The notes under the pieces: generated by a model | Databases searched by the model: none | What the model was told of the DNA's origin: nothing | Seen by the model: the letters and a program-made list of their open reading frames with translations, nothing else | Assembly (NCBI GenBank): GCA_021209875.1 | Contig: JAGYVD010000005.1 | Coordinates: forward strand, 1,550,001-1,614,000 | Origin: Rosellinia necatrix | Lineage: Eukaryota; Ascomycota; Sordariomycetes; Xylariales; Xylariaceae | Length of the DNA: 64,000 nucleotides | Reading direction: 5' to 3' | In this document: positions 48,226 through 58,068 of the stretch, piece by piece | Layout of the letters: each line of letters starts with the position of its first letter | Position numbering within the stretch: the first letter of the stretch is position 1 | Position numbers and translations under genes: made by a program

Positions 48226-50268
48226 ATGTCTCTCGCCCAACAGTACGTGCTTCAAGTCCCTCTATTTCCCAGTTTAGCGAAAAGATCGCTCCTTGATAGG
48301 ACGACGTGCCTTGGTGTTGTCAAGATCCCCAAAGGACAGGTTGAAATTATAATATACGCGGGAAATTCTGACTCTGGGTTTCTTACAGTGTCACCGCTTC
48401 TGAAGGTGTCGACCGCGAGGTCACAGGCGACGATGACGAGTCTATTCTCCTTTGGCGTCCCTTGAGCTACAATCCATTAGCAGCCACTGAACCCATTGAA
48501 TCTCCCGAGCAAGTCGTTGAACCTTTTCCACACATAGCTGCGTACAAAGTCTCAGCCGGAAAGCGTCTAGGTGAACATGTTCCAGACGCCAATATATTAT
48601 GTTTAGCGCAAAGCCCATTAAACTGACTCCCCTGTGTAGCCCAGGTCGCCTTTGGCGCTACTATGTGCTGTATTGCCTCAGGAATAGTGTTTGGATTTGC
48701 TTCCTTGAAGCCCATCTTGATAGCCGAGGGTGTCTATAGCGACTTGTGTGAGATCGACCCGAGCGATGAGAAAGTGTCAGGCGCTGTCCCATGCCCTGAA
48801 CAAGATCTGCGTTTAAACCTTTTCTTTGTTGCTGCGTCCATCACGGCAAATACTGCGGCTCTGTTTTCCGGCTACACACTGGACCACTATGGACGACGCG
48901 TATGTTACGTTATAGCGGCGATTTTCATCGCCGCCGGGAGTGTGCTCATGGGTTACGCCTTCGCCATCCCCCAATTTGATGGCTATGTTCTCGGAAATAT
49001 CCTACTATCATTTGGCGGTACATATCTATTCGTACCTAGCTTTCGGCTGGCCAATGCCTTCCCAAAGTACTCAGGCCTCATCGTTGCGGTAATTACGGGT
49101 AGTTTCGACGCCTCGGCGGCCGTCTTGCTCCTATACCAACTAGCTTGGGAAGCTACGAATGGATCATTTGCACCTAACCAGTTCTTCTTCGCCTATACCA
49201 TCGTGCCAGTTATTATTCTCGTTGGCGAGTTCACCCTGATGCCTCGTGACGCCTACGAGACCACCCCGGATCTAGAGCAGAAGATTGAGAAAGTCCACGA
49301 TCAAACACGTGATATCCATGACTCCGACCAAGATTTCGACAGCCTAACAGAGCTTCATTGCGTTCGCGCTAGTCGTGCCGATCGCCGCCTTGTAAAGCTC
49401 GGCCGGATCGAAGAAGTGCTTGGTGATGCGGAAGAGCGCGAGGGACGGGCCCTAAAAAATGAGGAGATCCAACAAGCGAGCGGGGTGTGGGGTGTCCTTC
49501 ACGGCCTTCCGGCTCATAAACAGATGATGACGGTCTGGTTTATTCTTATCCTGGCCTTGACAATAATCCAGATGCTGAAAATGAACACTTTCATCTCGGG
49601 AATCACATCGCAGTATAGATACCTCCTACAGTCAGACCGAGACGCCGAAATGATTACGAAGTTCTTCGGCGTCGCGCTGCCACTCGGAGGAATCGCAACG
49701 ACGCCATTCATCGGTTTGCTGTTGAACCGATCGAGTGTGACGACGATTATTGGGGTGCTCACGGCATGTATCGCTGTTGTTGGCATCCTTAACTGCTTAC
49801 CATTTTTGTGGGCTGGCTATTTAACGGTAGTTCTCTTCGTTATATTCCGGCCTCTCTACTATTCTGCAATGTCGTAAGTTCTCCCTTGACGTTTCGGACG
49901 CCCATATCGTACATTTTGAGCTAACCGACGCTTGTGTATGAAGTGACTACGCTACCAAAGTGTTCGGTTTCGCCACCTTCGGCCGCCTCTACGGCGTAAT
50001 AACTTGCATATCAGGAGTCCTCACCTTCTCGCAGTATGGTCTAGACATACTAGTTCATGGCCCACTGAATGGCAATCCAACTCCGATCAACATCGCACTC
50101 ACTATCGTGGGAACGGCCGTCGGCTTGTTCCTCACGGTCTACGTGGCGGTCAAGAGCAAAAGCTATCAGGAAGAAAATCACGAGGAGATCTATGAAACTA
50201 AACATCTACTCGGGGAACAGATGTGCTTAATTCAAAAGGAACATGGAGAGTATGGGACGATTGTCTGA
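48226..50268 (+). CDS. MFS transporter, SLC43/Fmp42 type
   Basis: A four-exon gene encodes a 585-residue 12-helix major facilitator. Exons are 48226-48242, 48389-48570, 48640-49873 and 49944-50268, and all junction phases agree. Exon 1 encodes only MSLAQ and part of a His. The third exon is reached through the TAG at 48637-48639, not the CAG five bases later, giving KRLAQVAFGATMCCIASGIVFGFASLKP. The order matches SLC43 (LAT3/LAT4) and yeast Fmp42: a hydrophilic N-terminus, YKVSAGKRL before helix 1, SGYTLDHYGRRVCY in loop 2-3, and a long charged central loop (about 260-360). The last helices start at YYSAMSDYATKVFGFATFGRLYG. Relatives carry large neutral amino acids in animals; substrate in fungi is not settled. 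The central loop is highly charged and may be regulatory. Confidence 0.9.
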
Positions 50269-51354
50269 TTTGTTTTCGGCGCAGGGGTCAAGCTACATCA
50301 TGGTAATCATTTCAAAATAACTCGGTAATGCATTTATGATAGCGACGGCGTTGGGCCTCTGGGAGGATGGGGAGGGAGGAACACAGGCATTGTTGGTTGT
50401 TATATATATGGTAATTGCCACTCTTGACGTTTATCCATTTGCGCATCTTTATTTTTGAAATATCATCATTAAATTTAAAACCAAACGACCTTTCACCCTG
50501 GTGTTCTATCTGTGGCCTACATGTTAAACTAAGGTTGGACTTGCTTTCTTGTATTTTCTATAAACACATATCCGAGATGCTAAGATAGGCATGCAAGTTA
50601 AATTCGGCGTCAGACATCAGCGATTCCTGACTAAAAACCCGATCTAAGCAGGCAAACTACCCGAGGTTGTTGGGAGCGATAGGCGCTAGCAGGTCTATAA
50701 AGGGTATATATATATCAGTCACCGTTGGATGAAGCACACAGCGCAGTCTTACACGGGCTTTGGCCTATTTCTTATCTCAGTCACAGTCATACACGATCCC
50801 TTCTGTGTTAGAATACGCCTATGAAGCTTCATAGTTCCGGAGCCGTTTGTTTTGCTATGTAGAAAAAGCCGACGACAATGTGCTTGTGGAAACAAGCACC
50901 TCGGAAAGATATAGGCTCGCGTGTCTTTATGTGGCCTGTTCCGTACCGTGAACTCGTCTATACGTGGTTGAATGGGTGCAGCATAATGAGAGAAGCGTTT
51001 CTAGGGTCTTTGGGCTACCTAACCTGGACGGGAAAATGTAGGGCAGGCAGGGTAACCCTTATTGTACTAAGGCCCAGGCTCGCATGATGCCATGTTCAAG
51101 GGGCATTTTGATCTCGGGGTTTCGTATCACGTTTCGGCCGATCATCTGCAAAGACGGGATGCACACGGGGGCTGGGCACTGTTAACATTCGTTACGAATG
51201 GGTTCGTTGTTATCTGGGGAACTACCTTATCACCCGGCGAACCAAGCCATCAAATCCATCCCATCTCCCGGATACGCTGCCAAGGTTCGTTCCCCCGAGC
51301 ACCTGGGTTCCCCAGGCTCTCAGGGTTCGAGGTGTATCGTCCAGCGCCGTGCCC
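50269..51354. other. Intergenic region between convergent genes
   Basis: This separates the transporter (plus) and the HUB1 fusion gene (minus). No gene is supported. Short TA tracts occur near 50400 and 50705. Confidence 0.6.
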
Positions 51355-52182
51355 TCAATCCCCGGTGTCCACCTCCAGGTCCAGCTGGACGCCGTTACTG
51401 ATCTCGTAGTCGGCCAGCGTGAGGATGTCCTTGAAGGGGCGCTGCCCCTGCCGCTTCAGCAGGATCTCGTGCGGCTCCCGGCCGATCCGCGCCGCGACCA
51501 TGACCTTGAACTCCTTGATGCGGTCGCTCGCGAAGCAGGGGATGGCGGCCTTGGTGCCCAGCCGGTCGTTCACGTGCACGATGATCATCTCCTCGCCGGC
51601 GGCGACGGGCGCCGCGGGCGCCCTCGTCGGCGGCTTCGAGGTGTCCGCCGTCTTCTTGCCGGACAACGACGACGACGACGACGGGGGGCCGGCCTCGTCG
51701 CGGTGGCGGTCTCTCCGGCGGGGGGAGGGCTCACGGTTCCGGTAGCCGCGGTAGGAGCCTCTCTGGCGGTTATCGTCTCGGTCGTCGTTGTCGTCGTCGT
51801 CCCGGCGCTTCTCCTTGTATTTGAACCCGCCCAGGCCCTTCTTCGGCCGCGGCCGGCCCCTGTCGGGGCGGTCATCGGCGTCTCGGTCTCTGTTTCTTCG
51901 TTCTGGCTGGTTGTCTTCGCCGCCGCCGCCGCCGCCGTCGCCCAGACGCTTCTCCGGCCGGCTTCCGTCGCGGTCCCCTCGATCCCTCCGCCGGTCGTCG
52001 CGAGGGCCCCGGGGACGGTCGTCGTCCCGGGCGCGGTAGTCGTCGCGTCTTCTGCGATGGTCCGCGCCTCGGTCGTCCGAACCGCGACGGGGCGACCGGC
52101 TGCGCTCGTCGTGCCTGGGTCTAGGGCGAGGTGGGGGAGAGTCGTCGCGCGCGCGTCGCGGCGAGGCGTCCCTATCTGACAT
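51355..52182 (-). CDS. RS/RD-rich protein fused to a HUB1 ubiquitin-like domain
   Basis: This single-exon gene encodes 275 residues. Residues 1-165 are dominated by Arg, Asp and Ser with SPRR-type units (SRSPRRGSDD, REPSPRRRDRHRD), a splicing-factor-like RS/RD region. Residues 199-272 are a HUB1/UBL5 domain: MIIVHVNDRLGTKAAIPCF at the start and DILTLADYEISNGVQLDLEV at the end. HUB1 binds HIND peptides of Snu66/Prp38 and tunes splice-site choice. The Asp that contacts HIND (Asp22 in yeast) is kept as Asp220. The C-terminus is VDTGD, without the double tyrosine usual in HUB1, which in any case is not conjugated like ubiquitin. The start at 52182 is the first ATG. Very GC-rich, giving a long spurious antisense frame. 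Confidence 0.88.
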   Translation of the reverse strand: MSDRDASPRRARDDSPPPRPRPRHDERSRSPRRGSDDRGADHRRRRDDYRARDDDRPRGPRDDRRRDRGDRDGSRPEKRLGDGGGGGGEDNQPERRNRDRDADDRPDRGRPRPKKGLGGFKYKEKRRDDDDNDDRDDNRQRGSYRGYRNREPSPRRRDRHRDEAGPPSSSSSLSGKKTADTSKPPTRAPAAPVAAGEEMIIVHVNDRLGTKAAIPCFASDRIKEFKVMVAARIGREPHEILLKRQGQRPFKDILTLADYEISNGVQLDLEVDTGD

Positions 52183-52679
52183 TTCGGCGGCTGTGTCGAT
52201 AACGACGTGGGGCGAAATAAGAAAAAAAAAATGTAGGGAAAGGTTGTAGGTTGAGACCTGGTTAGTGTATCTGCTGCACCTTACATCAGCCTGCAGGAGA
52301 GGTTAGGTACAAGCACCCTATCTAGTCCAGGTAACTACAGGTAGTATTAACTAACTACCTTAGTTATCCAATGCTAAAACTTTTTTAAAAAAAAATTGCA
52401 TGCTATAATCAAATAGCTAGAAAACAAATAAAAATACTGTTAAATTCCTTACTTAGTTCTAAATACATCAGTACTAATTATCACTTTATCGCTTCAAAAT
52501 TAGCAAAGTTAGTAATAAATGCACAGTTATGGTGGCCAGAATGACCATAGACCAATATAGTCCACTAAGGATTCTGTCTACTGGCAGCCCGGAAGGATAG
52601 TGGCCACTATTGCGCCAATGGTGCCATGCACAGACATTTTTTGTATAAGAAACAGAGTGGCCCAAAGCTATTTATCCAG
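52183..52679. other. AT-rich spacer between two minus-strand genes
   Basis: This holds the HUB1 promoter and the 3' flank of the C2H2 gene. The part from about 52370 to 52520 is strikingly AT-rich compared with both flanks. No gene is seen. Confidence 0.6.
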
Positions 52680-54681
52680 TTATCTAAAGTAGTCCTTATG
52701 TCCTCTTTCTGAGCGGGGTGTTTCTTGGTCTGGTACCTCTGGTATGAAGTATTCCCCCCTTGGCAGAACTGGGGGCTCCGGCTAGAAGTCACGAGTTAGC
52801 CACACGCCACGAGCAATACAGGGAACACATAGCATCACTCGGTAAGTCTCCCACTGAGCATTCTATTAGGGCTTACCCTTGTTTCCAGGTCTTCTGCAGG
52901 TGGGCGAGGGATCCAGCCTTCGTCCAGACGACGGTATAACCGTCGAGGCCTGATGAATGGACGGCGCCCGAAATCTGAGGGATCTAGCATATTGTCGGGG
53001 TTGTCGGAGTTGTCGGAGTCTGAGCTGTGTTCCCAGTCTTTACTTTCTTCTGCTTTGTCATACTGGCCCTCCATACTGCTTGGGTTTTCACTGTCCTCAT
53101 CCTCACTCGATGTTCCATTGCGAACCCTTCCCAAAGCCTCAGCTGTAAGAGGAGGAACCTTGGCCGGGCGTGAGCTAAAACCTGACCCCCAATTACTTGA
53201 CTCGGTACTACGCCCCGTGTCTTCGTTAGATCCGCCTCCGTCGTAGTCATCGCTTTGCTCGTCGCCGCAGTCCAGATTTGGTAGAGCAAAGAGAGCTAGT
53301 TGTTGTTGATGTCGGCCGACATGGTGTTGGTACTGTTTGATGGATCCGGATTTTTCTGGACAAAGCGGGCACGAGAGAATCGACGAAGAATCCGTTAGTC
53401 GTACCCCAAGTCCCACGAAATCATCCACGTGGCTTGGGGGTACCATGTCTAGGTGCTCTGAGATTATGTGGTTCTTGCAATCGAAAGAAGAAGTAAACGC
53501 CACGTCACAGGAAAACGGACACTTGTACACCTTCCAATGACTATCTGTCATGTGTTGAATCCATTCGTGTTGGCGGGTATATTCTCGATCTGGCGTTTTG
53601 CAGTCTTTGGCAAGACAAATGTAGGGTCTCAAGTCTCCGTAGACATGCTTCCTTTGAAAAACGTCAACAATTAAATTTATCTACATGCAAAAAGGAAAAA
53701 AAAGGGGTGATAGACGTACTTCCATAGCAACCTACTCGTGATGGAAACTATCATAAAGCAAAATGGACACTGAAATGGCCCCTTCGAGGCTTGCTCTGGC
53801 AACGGCGGAATATGACGTTGCCCGTCGTTGGCCATTGTAAGTGCATACGACGTTTGAGAAAACCCGCTTTCAGAACCTCCATCGTCAAGTTTCGTTACGG
53901 GGGGGCCTGAAGATCCTATTTTATCCTTCAAATGGTCTGGAATCGATGAGGCAATGGTTTCTGGGGCTACGTCGTGTGTGTTGTGGCCGTCGAGTCCATT
54001 AGATAACTTCCCATAGTGAGCCTCTCGATACTTAAAGTATTGTCGCCTTCGCGTAATAGCTTTACCGAGTCTGTCGGCAAGTTCGGGGTCTATTCCGTCA
54101 AGCTTGGAGCACACATGTTGAATATCAAATGGCTCGAAGTGTAACATCTCAGTAGACTGTGAACCAGTAAAGCGATCATGTCGCGAGGGGTCCCTTATCG
54201 TTATACTCATGCGTAGCAGGCAGTTGATGACATCCGTCACATCGAGAGTGAGCTGGCTGATCTCTGTATCTGCGTCGTCATTCTCAATCTCGATTGCTTT
54301 GCTTTTGCTGTCTTCGTTGTCGTCGTCCTCGGAATCTTCGTCTGAGCTAAACTGATCCCAGGGGATCTTCTTTCCGCTGATGATAGCTATAATGTCTTCG
54401 AGCAGCGTCCTAAGGTCTTCTAAAAGTTGGATTATTTGATCATGAATGTGCGATGAATCGCGGAGCCGATAATCGAGTGAGCTCATCCCCACGCGATGTG
54501 CTCCTATATTACCAGACCATATTTTGAATCTGATATGTTCATCTCTGATCTTCCGTAGAGGCTCCTCTTGTAATGGGTCGCTATCCACGGTCCCTGTGCC
54601 TGCGCCTGTGCCTGTGGCCGAGAAACCATCCCGAAACAAGTCGAGGCACTGCGTGACATGGCTGGCGATAGATTTAGCCAT
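52680..54681 (-). CDS. Fungal C2H2-type zinc-finger protein
   Basis: The protein is 612 residues in a three-exon model: 54681-53720, 53651-52877 and 52781-52680. Exon 1 starts MAKSIASHVTQCLDLF and encodes a helical N-terminal region (1-200) with an acidic loop (SSDEDSEDDDNED). It ends in QCPFCFMIVSITSRLLWK. Exon 2 continues KHVYGDLRPYICLAKDCKTPDREYTRQHEWIQHMTDSH, then YKCPFSCDVAFTSSFDCKNHIISEHL and SCPLCPEKSGSIKQYQHHVGRHQQQLALFALP. These are the irregular C2H2-like fingers of a large fungus-specific family. The last intron (52876-52782) has donor GTAAGC, branch GGCTAACTC and acceptor TCTAG, and leads to a 33-residue end PEPPVLPRGEYFIPE. If it is retained, translation stops at 52835. Its start lies 325 bp from the divergent DUF7580 gene. 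Function is unknown; relatives are often near heterokaryon-incompatibility-type genes. Confidence 0.82.
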
Positions 54682-55006
54682 GCTCGAGTAACCGAGCTCA
54701 ACATAACAATTGTAAATGTCAACTCCAGTTACGCAGAGACAGCATCAAAAATATCATGTGAAAATCACAGTTTACATTACAGGAAAATGAGGGGCAAGTT
54801 GAAATGTACTAGACCTGGTAAGATTCCGCCCTCCGTTAGCACTCGATGGTGAAAAGCACCAATCAATAAGGATCACGGCAACCGTAGCATCGAATATGCA
54901 GATTTCCCCGCTCCATTCAGCTCATCAAGCCATAGTAGTCACTGCCAAAGACTGCCTCCCGTTCTCGTGGTGGGTATATTGATCTCAATTACAGCATTGA
55001 GATAAA
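54682..55006. promoter_or_regulatory. Shared divergent promoter of C2H2 and DUF7580 genes
   Basis: The two start codons face away from each other across 325 bp, so both promoters must lie here or overlap into the genes. No specific factor site was identified by eye. Confidence 0.6.
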
Positions 55007-56734
55007 ATGTCAGGCTTCGAAATAGCCGGCCTCGTTCTTGGGGCCGTGCCTCTTCTGATTTCGGCGCTAGAGCACTATGGCGACAGCTGGTCTACTCTCA
55101 AAAGATGGCGCAAATACGAACATGAGCTGCGCAGCATTGAGCGAAACCTACACACAGAGCGGGTCAAACTTCAAAACGTGTGCGAGAAATTACTCGTCGG
55201 CATCGTGCCAGAATCGCAGATTGAAGCCATGATTAAAGATCCACTAGGAAGTCTTTGGAGGGATGAGAGAACCCACAGGAAGATCCAATCGAGGTTATGG
55301 GAAGGCTACGGGTTGTTCGAGGACACCATTGCCGATATTAAGAAGGCGGTTGACGAGATGAAAGAGCGTATCGAGAACCAGAGCGGGAAGAAGGCCTCAA
55401 CACTGAAACGAACGATGTTTACGTTAAGCCGTAATCAATATGCTGATCTCATCTTGGTCATCAGAGAAGGTGTTGCCAATTTGGAAAACCTGACCGATCG
55501 CAACATAGAGCTGGAACCAGCGCGGAAAGTTCGGTCTCAAGGGAAGCTCTTCAAGGTTTTGCGCACCATGTCAGAGAGTCTTTATCACGCTTTAAAGTCC
55601 AGTCTCGACTGTCCCTGCAGCCACGATGTTTGTTTGAGGCTGGAGAGGCGGTTAACCACCACTACGCCCATAGATGATAGTAACACGATCATGAGTGATC
55701 TGAGCTTCAAACTTACCCTCTTCCGTCTTTCCGCCCGGGCCACCGAGGGACCTGAAGAAAAGGAGTGGGAGGAGATACTGGTCAAGCCGAAGTTATCGCC
55801 GCCGGATAACACACACCTTCTCGAAACCAAGAGCTTACCAGTTCAGTCTACGAGAAAGTCTAAAAAGTCTGTGAGCTTCGCCAGCTCATCGAACACGTCA
55901 ACAATCACAATGACACGAACACAATATGTTTCCCAGAGCGGATACGTACGAACCCCGATCGGAACATTATCGATTGGCGTCGCAAGCGCTGGGCTGAACA
56001 ATCCAGACGCAATAACGAACCTTTGCGAAAGGCTCAAACGGGCTCAGAAACAAGCGCAAGTCAGTACATACGGGACGGTCATTGACCGCTCCCCCGAAGG
56101 CACTGGGAAATTCACGTTACATCCCATGTCCACTTCAAGTGCCGAAGATACGCGCTCTTGGACTGTTATCTCTCTGAAGCAGATCCTCGGGCAAGGAGAC
56201 AATTCAATATACCTAACCTATCAAGACCGCTTACACCTCGCGGTAATCATCTCTTCGAGTATTCTACAGCTGCATGGTAGCCCTTGGCTTTCGGGAACAA
56301 TTAGCAGCCAAGACGTATTCTTCATTCGGAAAAACGGTTTCCCCTTCTACGATCAACCTTTCGTGATGAAGGGACTACTTGCCGAGAGCTTGGCCATCCA
56401 GAACGCGTGCCAAGACGCGCCATTCCCTCGAAACCCAGTCTTGGTAGCTTTGGGCGTGCTGTTGATCGAGTTGATTCAAGGTAAACCGATCAACCTATTG
56501 CGCACGCCACAAGAAGAGTCTCTTGCCCATTCCAAACTCCTCCGGGACTACATGACAGTCAAGAGGCTACTCCGAGATGTCAGGATGGCGAGTCCCAACT
56601 ATGCGGCTGCCGTTACGCGTTGTGTCGATGGTGATTTTCACTATGGTGGCCTGACCTTGGATAGTGAGGAATCATGTGAAGGCGTGTACTCTGGTATTGT
56701 GGCCTTGTTAGAACGAGATCTGGAGTATACTTAG
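55007..56734 (+). CDS. DUF7580 family protein (kinase-like C-terminal domain)
   Basis: This intronless gene encodes 575 residues. The N-terminus MSGFEIAGLVLGAVPLLISALEHY is a hydrophobic helix, followed by helical, charged sequence to about residue 240 (KRWRKYEHELRSIERNLHTERVKLQNVCEKLL). This start is typical of fungal proteins related to the N-terminal domains of NLR and heterokaryon-incompatibility proteins. Residues about 285-320 are a Ser/Thr-rich linker. The C-terminal part (about 385-570) matches DUF7580, which resembles a degenerate protein-kinase C-lobe: DRLHLAVIISSSILQLHGSPWLSGTISSQDVFFI, then NPVLVALGVLLIELIQGKPI. There is no catalytic HRD or DFG motif, so no kinase activity is expected. 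It is divergently paired with the C2H2 gene. A role in self/non-self recognition is inference from the family company. Confidence 0.87.
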   Translation: MSGFEIAGLVLGAVPLLISALEHYGDSWSTLKRWRKYEHELRSIERNLHTERVKLQNVCEKLLVGIVPESQIEAMIKDPLGSLWRDERTHRKIQSRLWEGYGLFEDTIADIKKAVDEMKERIENQSGKKASTLKRTMFTLSRNQYADLILVIREGVANLENLTDRNIELEPARKVRSQGKLFKVLRTMSESLYHALKSSLDCPCSHDVCLRLERRLTTTTPIDDSNTIMSDLSFKLTLFRLSARATEGPEEKEWEEILVKPKLSPPDNTHLLETKSLPVQSTRKSKKSVSFASSSNTSTITMTRTQYVSQSGYVRTPIGTLSIGVASAGLNNPDAITNLCERLKRAQKQAQVSTYGTVIDRSPEGTGKFTLHPMSTSSAEDTRSWTVISLKQILGQGDNSIYLTYQDRLHLAVIISSSILQLHGSPWLSGTISSQDVFFIRKNGFPFYDQPFVMKGLLAESLAIQNACQDAPFPRNPVLVALGVLLIELIQGKPINLLRTPQEESLAHSKLLRDYMTVKRLLRDVRMASPNYAAAVTRCVDGDFHYGGLTLDSEESCEGVYSGIVALLERDLEYT

Positions 56735-58068
56735 AACTACCAAGAAAAACATGCCTATCTTAGATACACATAGTGAATACCCATACAGAATGGCAACGCT
56801 GAATTTACAGAACACAAGAACAAAAACGGCACTACCTCGCTATTGGTACAGCGTGTTACGACAACTGCGGAGGGGTCTCTTTGAAAATATCATCTTGGGT
56901 CATTTTGGATTGGCGACAGCCGTGGTGTCCAGGTTCGGTACGTTTTTACATCTCATGATAAAAGTAACTAGGGTTTATAGGAATAGTGCGCTCCCTTGAG
57001 ATAGTCATAACCGGATAGCGAGAGGAGATCACCTTGATCGTGGTCAGGCATAAATGGGGACTGCATTCTTCAGATTTAATGATGCTGAGTAGGGGCTAGG
57101 AAAAGGAGAGAAATAGTAATGGATGCTCTTGGATTTTTTTTTTTAAGAAAAAAGAAAACGGCCGTCGCCAAATATACCTTGTATTATTTGACACGAGATT
57201 GATTTGTGTCTCCCTTCAGTTTTATGTGAGCGAGAGAGTTGTTCCTTTCCTATAGCAAAGTCCCGTATCGTTCATTGAGATCATTGCCAAGAATACTTTT
57301 CTAGGTAGCGCCGGCGCTGGTTGAGCACCTTCAAGCCTCCCCTAGAGCTCGTGATGGGATATTGGCTGTGAAGTCCGTCCCTCGCTGTGTGAGTGGTAGA
57401 ATTTGCGAACCACTGCCAAGTCGACGATGCGCTTCCTAAAAGATGGCATGTTACATAAAAGAAAAGCAATTTATTTTCAATACTTTCCCCCTGGAGTGGC
57501 ATCGGATGCAAGCGAGGTCACAGAGCAGAGTTCAAAGCTGCGATGATTTGGGCGCTTTTAAGGGCCGTGCGGAGAGAAGGTGACAATGGCCAGACTCACG
57601 GAACATTCTTCGAACAGGTTTAATTTAGCCTCTTATTAAGGAGGCGGCGGATAGATGGCGGGGAGGGGGATCGTAGTTAAGCGACGGGTCCATATAAACC
57701 GGTAACAGGGCCGAGGATGCAACGCTAGGGGTGTAAGTAATCGATTTCCCATCTATCAGACGACGCAGAATCCATCCCTTTGGGGGAGGTCCCCCACAGA
57801 ATCGTGTCGATCATGGGGAAGGGAGGGGGGATGGGGAGGAAGATGGAGACGGAGGAATCGAAGGCGGGAAATTGCAGACTGACTTATAACTCGTGTGTGC
57901 ACGGTATTTAAAGAAGGGAACGGTGATGGTGCTGTCGGGAGGGGAGGGGAGAGAGGAAACTAGGATAAAATTGATCACCGTCGTCGTCGTCATCATCGTT
58001 ATCATCGTCATCGTCATCGTCATCGTCGTCATTGTCGTCATCGTCGTCATCGTCGTCGAAGTCGAAAG
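56735..58068. other. Intergenic region upstream of DUF5695 gene
   Basis: No supported gene. It contains a T-rich run near 57137, GA/G-rich blocks around 57660 and 57815-57860, and ends in an ATC/GTC microsatellite directly before the start codon at 58069. Confidence 0.6.
57979..58060 (+). repeat. (GTC/ATC)n microsatellite abutting a start codon
   Basis: About 80 bp of GTC and ATC triplets end eight bases before the ATG at 58069, so they lie in the 5' leader or core promoter of the DUF5695 gene. Confidence 0.9.

Noticed and set aside
51349..52179. 276-residue plus-strand frame opposite the HUB1 fusion
   Set aside because: It is the complement of the RS/RD and HUB1 coding sequence, Val/Ala-rich with no recognisable domain.
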